NCBI GenBank assembly: GCA_032629725.1
Contig: JAFEVB010000002.1
Coordinates: forward strand, 2,542,001 to 2,606,000
Length of the DNA stretch: 64,000 bases
Reading direction: 5' to 3'
Source: Gremmenia infestans
Taxonomy: Eukaryota > Ascomycota > Leotiomycetes > Helotiales > Hamatocanthoscyphaceae
Each line of letters starts with the position of its first letter. Position 1 is the first letter of the stretch. Below are positions 56,509 through 64,000 of the stretch, piece by piece. Made by a program: the position numbers and the translations under genes. The notes beneath the pieces are model-generated. The model worked only from the letters and a program-made list of their open reading frames with translations, was not told the origin of the DNA and did not search any database.

Positions 56509-59500
56509 ATGGCGCCTAATCTGCCCATCAAGTTTACGGAGCTGCTCCAGGTATGCTTCAAGATCTATACTCTGATGAAATATGGTAGATGAGAAACTGA
56601 CAGATGCCCCCAGTTGACGAGCGTTAATGTTGAGGTATGTGCCGTGAGCTCCGCAGCAATTGAGCTGTTGGAGCTGCCCAGGCAACGATGTTGATTAGGT
56701 GGGAACTGACAGTCATCATTTTAGCAAACATCAATTGGATTCAACTCATGTGTAAGTAATTCTGGCTCTGCGGAACCTGGACCAACATCAGCTTACGGTT
56801 GAGGCACTTAGACACTCGAATCTGACCAGTTCATTTGTATCCGCGAAAAGAAGAACGAAGGCGCCTCCCCCGAAGTCATAATCGTCGATCTCAAAAACAA
56901 TAATAATGTCATTCGCAGACCGATCAAGGCGGATAGTGCCATCATGCACTGGTCCAAACAGGTCATTGCGTTGAAGGCACAGTCTCGTACACTCCAGATA
57001 TTCGATTTAGGCGTAAAAGCAAAATTGAAGTCGGCTACAATGAATGAGGATGTGGTCTTTTGGAAGTGGTTCTCGGAAACAAGCTTAGGCTTGATCACTG
57101 ATACGGCCGTCTATCACTGGGATGTGTTCGACCCAAATCAACCCTCTCCTGTAGAAGTGTTCAAGAGGAATCAAAATCTCTCTGTAAGATTATGTCTTTA
57201 TACGAGCAACCAAAATGATTCGCTAACCTGCTCCAGGGATGCCAAATCATAAACTATCGTGTCAGCGATGATGGAAAGTGGATGGTGGTCGTTGGTATTA
57301 CGCAACAGCAAGGACGAGTTGTTGGTGCAATGCAACTCTACTCGAGGGACCGGGGCATTAGTCAAGCTATCGAGGGGCATGCTGCTGCGTTCGGCACACT
57401 ACGACTCGAAGGAGCACCCGCTGACACAAAGGTTTTCACATTTGCAGTCCGCACTGCCACTGGCGCAAAGCTGCACGTTGTCGAAGTCGATCATCAAGCT
57501 ACGAACCCAGTCTTCTCAAAGAAAGCAGTCGATGTCTACTTTCCAGCAGAAGCAGTAAACGACTTTCCCGTGGCTATGCAAGTTTCGCAGAAGTACAGCA
57601 TCATCTACCTAGTCACAAAGTACGGCTTTATCCACCTTTACGACCTAGAGACTGGAACATGCATCTTCATGAACCGGATATCGAGCGAAACAATATTCAT
57701 CACTGCGCCAGATTCCGAATCTGCGGGTCTTGTTGGAATCAACCGTAAAGGACAAGTGCTGTCTGTTGCTGTTGACGAAACAACTGTCATTCCCTACCTT
57801 CTTCAGAACCCAGCAAACTCCGGTCTTGCTGTCAAGCTTGCTTCAAGAGCTGGCTTGCCCGGTGCAGATAACCTTTATGCACAACAGTTCGATCAGCTTG
57901 TGAACGCTGGAAACTACTCCGAAGCTGCGAAGATTGCTGCCAATTCCCCGCGTGGCTTTCTCCGAACACCTCAAACCATCGAGCGATTCAAGGCTTTGCC
58001 AGCCGTCCCGGGGCAACTATCGATCATCCTCCAATACTTTGGCATGCTTCTCGACAAGGGAACCCTCAATAAGCACGAGACTCTTGAGCTTGTTAGACCA
58101 GTTCTTGCACAACAACGGAAGCACTTGCTCGAGAAGTGGATGAAGGAAGAGAAGCTGGATTGTTCAGAAGAGCTAGGTGACATAGTTCGACCGCATGATC
58201 TGAACCTGGCTCTGAGCATCTATTTGCGCGCAAACGTTGCTCCAAAGGTTGTGGCAGCTTTTGCTGAGACTGGCCAATTCGAGAAGATCCTGCCTTACGC
58301 CGCGCAAGTAGGTTATCAACCAGACTACGTCGTGTTGCTTCAAAATATCATAAGAGTGAATCCGGAGAAGGGATCTGAATTTGCCACCCAGCTTGCAAAC
58401 CACGAGGGCGGCCCATTGGTCGACATTGAGCGTGTTGTCGATGTTTTCCAATCACAAGGCATGGTTCAGCCTGCTACCGCTTTCCTCCTTGATGCTCTCA
58501 AGGACAACAGACCAGAGCAGGGTCATTTGCAGACTCGCTTGCTGGAGATGAATCTCATTAACGCTCCCCAAGTTGCAGATGCTATTCTTGGTAACGACAT
58601 GTTCTCTCATTACGACAAAACTCGCATTGCTCAACTTTGCGAGCAAGCCGGTCTTTTCCAGCGAGCATTGGAGCACTATGATGACCCAGAATCTGTCAAG
58701 CGTGTAATGGTTAACATTGTTGCGGCTCCTAACTTCAGTCAAGATTGGCTCACCAACTTCTTTGGCCGCTTGTCACTCGAGCAATCTTTGGATTGCCTCG
58801 ACGCTATGTTGAAGTCAAATATCCGCCAGAATCTTGGTGCTGTTGTACAAATTGCCACTAAATACTCCGATTTACTCGGCGCCACAAGACTAATCGACTT
58901 GTTCGAGAAATATGACAAGACCGGCGAGGGTCTCTTCCATTACCTTGGGAGCATTGTCAACCTTAGCGAAGACCAAGATGTTAACTTCAAGTACATCGAA
59001 GCCGCTACCAAGATGGGCCAATTCACAGAAGTGGAGAGGATCTGCCGAGACAGCAACTTTTAGTAAGGATAACTGGCTCTTAAATTTCACCCTCCCCCCT
59101 TCTTTCATGTTTCGTCTCATGTCCTTTACCTCCTATAAGTTCTCCAACTGAAAAAACAAGCTCCCGAAACCGTCTTGAATAGAAAATAACTAACTTCCCC
59201 GTCTTCCAGCAATCCGGAGAAGATAAAGAACTTCTTGAAGGAAGCCAAGTTGACCGAACAATTACCTCTCATCATCGTTTGCGACCGATTCAATTTCATC
59301 CACGATTTGGTTCTTTACCTTTACCAGAACCAGCAATTCAAGTCGATTGAGGTTTACGTTCAGCGTGTAAACCCAGCACGAACTCCCGCTGTGGTTGGTG
59401 GATTGCTCGACGTTGATTGCGACGAGTCGATCATCAAGAACCTCCTCCAGACCGTCAATCCTGCATCTGTTCCAATCGATGAACTTGTTTCTGAGGTTGA

Positions 59501-62500
59501 GTCAAGGAACCGCTTGAAGTTGCTGTTGCCATTTTTGGAGGCCACTCTTGCAGCAGGCAACCAGCAACAGGCTGTGTTCAACGCTCTCGCCAAGATATAC
59601 ATTGATTCAAACAACAATCCCGAGAAATTCTTGAAGGAGAACGATCAGTACGATACATTGCAGATCGGGAAGTATTGCGAGAAGCGTGACCCCAACCTTG
59701 CATATATCGCGTATCGGAAGGGTCAGAACGATCTCGAGTTGGTCAGCATCACAAATGAGAACTCCATGTTCAAGGCTCAATCTCGATACCTGCTTGAGCG
59801 GGCGGACCGTGAACTTTGGTCTTTCGTTCTCAGCCCGAACAATATCCATCGCCGATCGGTCATTGACCACGTCATCTCCACGGCTGTCCCAGAATCTACA
59901 GAACCCGACAAGGTCTCTGTAGCTGTTGCCTCTTTTCTCCAGGCCGATTTACCTGTAGAATTGATCGAGCTTCTCGAAAAGATTGTCCTAGAGCCATCCC
60001 CATTCAGTGATAATGAGAGTCTCCAGAACCTTCTTATCCTCACTGCTACAAAGGCCGACAAGGCACGTGTTATGGACTATATCCACAGACTCGATGCTTA
60101 CAACGCGCCCGATGTTGCTCAAATCTGTATTGATGTCGGTCTTTTTGAAGAGGCTTTCGAGGTCTTCAAGAAGATCAACGACCACAAGAGCGCAGTTAAT
60201 GTCCTTGTTGAGCATGTTGTCAGCATAGACCGTGCACAGGAGTACGCCGAGCGAGTCGAGCTTCCGGAGGTCTGGAGCAGAGTCGCTAAGGCTCAACTAG
60301 ACGGCCTTCGGGTTAGTGATGGTATAGCTTCTTACATCCGCGCCGAGGACCCCAGCAACTATAGCGAGGTAAGCAATCTTGGGGGAATATCCCTTTACAT
60401 CTCAGGGGCAGGCTTCAAGTCCAGCTATTCCTAGAATATTGTCTCAATTCCTGTGGAACATTGTTCCGTTGTCCAACACCTACTTAATCAGACAATGCTG
60501 ACTCAAAGATGTGAACTATAGGTTATTGAAATTGCCACCCACGCTGGCAAGGACGAGGATCTCATCAAATTCCTTCGGATGGCCCGGAAGACACTCCGCG
60601 AGCCTCCCATCGATACTGCTTTGGCTTTTGCCTATGCTCGCACCGATCAACTGAGCGAACTAGAAGACTTCTTGAGAGGCACAAATGTTGCTGACATTGA
60701 GGAGTCCGGTGATAAGGCTTATGCTGAAGGCTACCACCAAGCTGCAAAGATCTTCTTCAGCAGCATCTCTAACTGGGCTAAGCTTGCCACGACCCTTGTA
60801 CACCTTGGTGAATACCAGGCAGCCGTCGAGTGTGCACGAAAGGCCAACAACATCAAGGTCTGGAAGCAAGTCAATGCCGCATGTGTTGAAAAGAAGGAAT
60901 TCCGCCTCGCTCAAATCTGTGGTTTGAACTTGATCGTTGACGCTGAGGAGTTGCAAGACCTGGTCAAGCAATATGAGCGCAACGGTTACTTCGATGAGCT
61001 CATCGCCCTCCTTGAGCAAGGCCTCGGTCTCGAGCGTGGTAAGGATAACTGGCTCTTTGATTTTACCCTCCCCCTTCTATTATGTTTCGTCTCATGTACT
61101 CCAACTACTCCTTACATACTTCCTAAAAAGAGAACTTGCTCTTCTTCTGCTCTCAAAATACTCTTGAATAGGAAATAACTAACTCCTCCGTGATCCTTTA
61201 GCGCACATGGGAATGTTCACCGAGTTGGGTATTGCACTATCGAAATACCATCCCGAGCGTGTTATGGAACACTTGAAGCTTTTTTGGGGTCGTATCAACA
61301 TACCTAAATTAAGTAAGCAAAACTGGCTCTTTGATTTTACCCTACCCCCTTCTATCATGTTTCGTCTTATGTACTCCAACTACTCCTTATATACTTCCTA
61401 AACTGGAACCATAAGCTCCTTCTACTCCCGAAACCTTCTTGAATAGGAAATAACTAACTCCCCCATGTTCTAGTCCGTGCATGCGAAGAGGCTCATCTAT
61501 GGCCAGAGTTGGTCTTCCTTTACTGCCATTACGATGAGTGGGATAATGCAGCACTCGCTATGATGGAACGTTCTGCCGATGCTTGGGAGCATCACTCGTT
61601 TAAGGACATTGTTGTGAAAGTTGCGAACTTGGAAATCTACTACCGTGCCCTCAACTACTACCTGGAACAACAGCCATCACTCATTACCGATCTTCTCCAG
61701 GCGTTGACACCCAGGATCGACGTCAATCGAGTTGTTAAGATGTTTGAGAAGTCGGATAACATCCCTCTGATCAAGCCCTTCCTTCTCAATGTTCAAACTC
61801 AGAACAAGAAGACGGTTAACAGTGCTATCAACGATCTGTTGATCGAAGAAGAGGATTACAAGACTCTGCGTGACTCGGTCGAGAACTACGATAACTATGA
61901 TCCAGTAGAGCTTGCTCAGCGATTGGAGCGCCACGACTTGGTCTTCTTCCGCCAGATCGCCGCCAACATCTACCGCAAGAACAAGCGCTGGGAGAAATCC
62001 ATTGCTCTTTCAAAGCAGGACAAGCTGTTCAAGGATGCAATCGAAACCGCAGCAATTTCGGGCAAGTCTGAGGTTGTTGAGGAGCTGCTCAGATACGTAA
62101 GTTGGACTGGTTTCTATACATTTTCAGCTTATCTAACTGTTTTTAGTTTGTTGATATCGGCAGCCGCGAATGCTATGTTGGAATGTTATATGCTTGCTAC
62201 GATCTCATCCCTCTCCACTTGGTCATGGAGATCTCATGGCGCCACGGTCTGACTGATTTCACCATGCCGTTCATGATCAACTACCTCGCCCAGCAGGGGT
62301 CTACGATCGAAATGTTGAAGAATGATAACGAGGAACGCAAATTGCGGGAGAAGTCGCAGGAGAAGGAGGAGAACAATACTCCCATTCTTGGCGGAAACCG
62401 ACTCATGATTACTTCCGGACCTGGCGGACGCACATCTCCAGCTCAGTTTGGACAGACCAATGGATTTGCGCCTCAGCCAACGGGATATTCGGGTGGTTTC

Positions 62501-62503
62501 TGA
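56509..62503 (+). CDS. chc1: Clathrin heavy chain
   Basis: Structural leg of the clathrin triskelion in endocytosis and trans-Golgi traffic. Ten exons: 56509-56550, 56614-56634 (21 nt), 56725-56751 (27 nt), 56812-57183, 57237-59062, 59210-60368, 60522-61038, 61202-61312, 61474-62096 and 62147-62503, 1684 residues, the normal length. The N-terminal propeller begins MAPNLPIKFTELLQLTSVNVEQTSIGF, reading through the two microexons; then VIRRPIKADSAIMHWSKQVIALKAQ. The alpha-solenoid (CHC repeats) fills most of the protein, for example YNPEKIKNFLKEAKLTEQLP, VIEIATHAGKD and ACEEAHLWPELVFLYCHYDEW. The trimerisation region includes RYFVDIGSREC and LPLHLVMEISWRHG-type wording; the tail is Gly/Pro/Gln-rich. 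Introns 59063-59209, 61039-61201 and 61313-61473 are related copies. Identity is certain. Confidence 0.97.
59063..59209 (+). mobile_element. Introner-like intron, copy 1
   Basis: A 147-bp phase-2 intron of the clathrin gene, GTAAGGATAACTGGCTCT at the 5' end, a pyrimidine-rich middle with CATGTTTCGTCTCATGT, and TAACTAACT near the 3' end before TTCCAG. It shares these blocks in order with two other clathrin introns and is nearly three times longer than most introns in the window. Confidence 0.75.
61039..61201 (+). mobile_element. Introner-like intron, copy 2
   Basis: A 163-bp phase-1 intron that starts with the same GTAAGGATAACTGGCTCT as copy 1 and has CATGTACTCCAACTACTCC, CTCTTGAATAGGAAATAAC and CTAACTCC in the same order as copy 3. 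Over the first ~90 bases it is about 90% identical to copy 3 by eye. Confidence 0.78.
61313..61473 (+). mobile_element. Introner-like intron, copy 3
   Basis: A 161-bp phase-1 intron starting GTAAGCAAAACTGGCTCT, only 111 exon bases downstream of copy 2. It shares GATTTTACCCT, ATGTTTCGTC, CTTCTTGAATAGGAAATAAC and CTAACTCC with the other copies and CTCCCGAAACC with copy 1. Confidence 0.78.
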
Positions 62504-64000
62504 GGATAAAATGAGAGGTAGAGCGGCCGCGATGTAATAATGATGAGGCATGTTGGGTTGTACCTTTTCTGATTTCCAGCGAGGATGATTCCATGGGACT
62601 GGGGACATTTCTCGTCACGATGTAGTAGTATGCTGCACACTCCGGGTGGTTCGTACGTGAGAACCCACTTTCTGGGCACAACTGTAATTCATAGGAGCGT
62701 TCTTGAACTTGCTTTACTAGACCTTCTTGATGTATTTTGACAAAAGCGCGTTTACACTGTAATGTTTATTGGATCATGGCTTACACCTTGTGACGGGGAC
62801 TGTTGCACTAGTCAGCACGATAGGATAAAGGAATCGAAGGATCCGCACCTGTCCGACGAGTAAGAGTCTCGACAACGCCAATAGTAAATTACCTTACCGT
62901 GTCGTGTGTTTCTTTTGATCGGCTACAGCCGGTGTCACGGACGGTACAGACTCGCCGAGGACCCAAAAAGCAGCACTCACTATCACTACTTTTGAATGTG
63001 CCACTTGTCTTGGAACGCTAGAAGCCGGTGCCGCTTTTTCTGTCCAGTCCGCGTACGTCATTATTCAGCCTTTAAAAGCCGAGATCGGAGACTCGCTACC
63101 TGTTGACCGAAAAAACGAGGTTGTTTTCGGCTCATGTGCAAGGTGCTGCTGGACTAGGGCTAGTATTTTTTATGTGGGCCTTTTTGACACTGACTGACAT
63201 GGGCAGGTATCATCATTACCTAGGTATATTATTACATGACATGAGAAACCCGCGTGTAGACATGATAGTTTTAGACGTACTTCCTACCTACAGTACAGTA
63301 CATACTTTACCTAGGCAATTACCTAGTGTGCATACCTAAGTCTAGCTCTAGCTCTATGCGCGGCAATGACTTGAAAGAGCGGTGTCAATTCAAGATGGGT
63401 GCGCAGTGCAGTACCTACAGTGCAACTGTGCAATGCCGTGGGCCTGTCCTACTATATCTACCTATCTACCTATCTACATAATGTCTACAGTAGAAGTCGC
63501 GGGTGAAAGACTAAAAGTATCTATCTACTCCGTACTCACCGAGATCTCGGAGTAAATTCGCTTCATTATGGTTTAGCATAGCATATCACAGCTTTTTCTA
63601 TTGGCCCGAGAATGTTTACGGTATGGGTATTAAAACCCCACTACGACGCCGATGCTCAAGCTCCCCCTCCTCTCGCCCCGCCCCAGCAAAAAGAAAACAT
63701 AAGATAGAAAATACCTACTACACCTGGGAGTCATCACCAACACCTTCACCACCTGGCCCCGAGAGCAAAATTATTCTGCTTTTGCTCTTTCCTTTTCCTC
63801 CCCGCCTTCTCTGCCTGACCAGCCAACATTCGCTCCTGCTCGATTTCCAAACATTGGTATATTAGCAGCTCCCACTCCCAGCTACCTACCCCTCCCTCCC
63901 TTCGTCCTTCAACAACAAATATCATTGGACGGGCCGCAAACCTACAGCCGCGCCTCCAATTGAAACGAATACTGCTGCATCTTATCCTATATCCTATCCT
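62504..64000. other. Right-edge 1.5-kb region without recognised gene
   Basis: Contains clathrin 3' sequence, GTAC and CCTAGG palindromic words (about 63215-63330), CTAC/CTAT tandem repeats (about 63452-63480) and, at the edge, TATCC/TCCTA repeats (about 63979-64000). A CT- and CA-rich stretch from about 63640 may be the promoter or leader of a gene beyond the window. Confidence 0.5.

Noticed and set aside
60369..60521. Fourth long clathrin intron as a further introner copy
   Set aside because: It is 153 bp but lacks the shared ACTGGCTCT, ATGTTTCGTC and TAACTAACT blocks.

Overview
The window comes from the nuclear genome of a filamentous ascomycete (Pezizomycotina). The evidence is short spliceosomal introns of mostly 47-70 bp with GTAAGT-like donors and CTAAC/CTGAC branch sites, typical fungal families (F-box proteins, DHA2 drug transporter, Ctr copper transporter, GPI-anchored serine/alanine-rich protein) and moderate base composition. 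Protein wording suggests a leotiomycete such as a Helotiales member, but that is an impression, not a test. No bacterial, viral or rRNA sequence was recognised, and no tRNA was found by eye.

Layout. At 1-2795 (-) lies the N-terminal part of a Munc13-like MUN-domain protein, cut by the window edge. At 3934-7110 (+) is an F-box protein with an acidic tail. Two large gene-poor blocks (7111-11124 and 12585-17616) flank a zinc-finger regulator (11125-12584). From 17.6 to 36.7 kb there is a striking group of DNA replication and repair genes: PCNA (17617-18560), dUTPase (20536-21146), a Sgs1/BLM-type RecQ helicase (25533-30970) and clamp-loader subunit RFC2 (35434-36719). Between them sit pyridoxal kinase, a small unrecognised ORF, an alpha/beta hydrolase, an unknown gene and a GPI-anchored cell-surface protein. 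Three of the four replication promoters carry a perfect ACGCGT (MluI cell-cycle box) and PCNA has near-matches, so S-phase co-regulation is likely.

From 37.8 to 49 kb the window is dense with housekeeping genes: Ctr copper transporter, tRNA-dihydrouridine synthase DUS2 and inorganic pyrophosphatase (a divergent pair), mitochondrial ribosomal protein mL53 and ER SNARE SEC20 (a second divergent pair), methylmalonate-semialdehyde dehydrogenase, and a second F-box gene. From 49.5 kb follow an acyl-CoA synthetase/4CL-like enzyme with a peroxisomal-type C-terminus, a 14-helix MFS transporter and the complete clathrin heavy chain gene (56509-62503). The right end (62504-64000) holds no recognised gene.

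The most unusual signal is inside the clathrin gene. Three of its introns (59063-59209, 61039-61201, 61313-61473) are copies of one another and about three times longer than ordinary introns here, which is the signature of introner-like elements (recently multiplying introns). Other points of note are a PCNA start codon split by an intron, an 11-nt microexon in pyridoxal kinase, a short upstream ORF overlapping the RecQ start, and a pyrophosphatase with an in-frame presequence that predicts mitochondrial and cytosolic forms.

All gene models were spliced by hand from donor/acceptor sequence, reading frame and family similarity; exon borders are stated for each gene.
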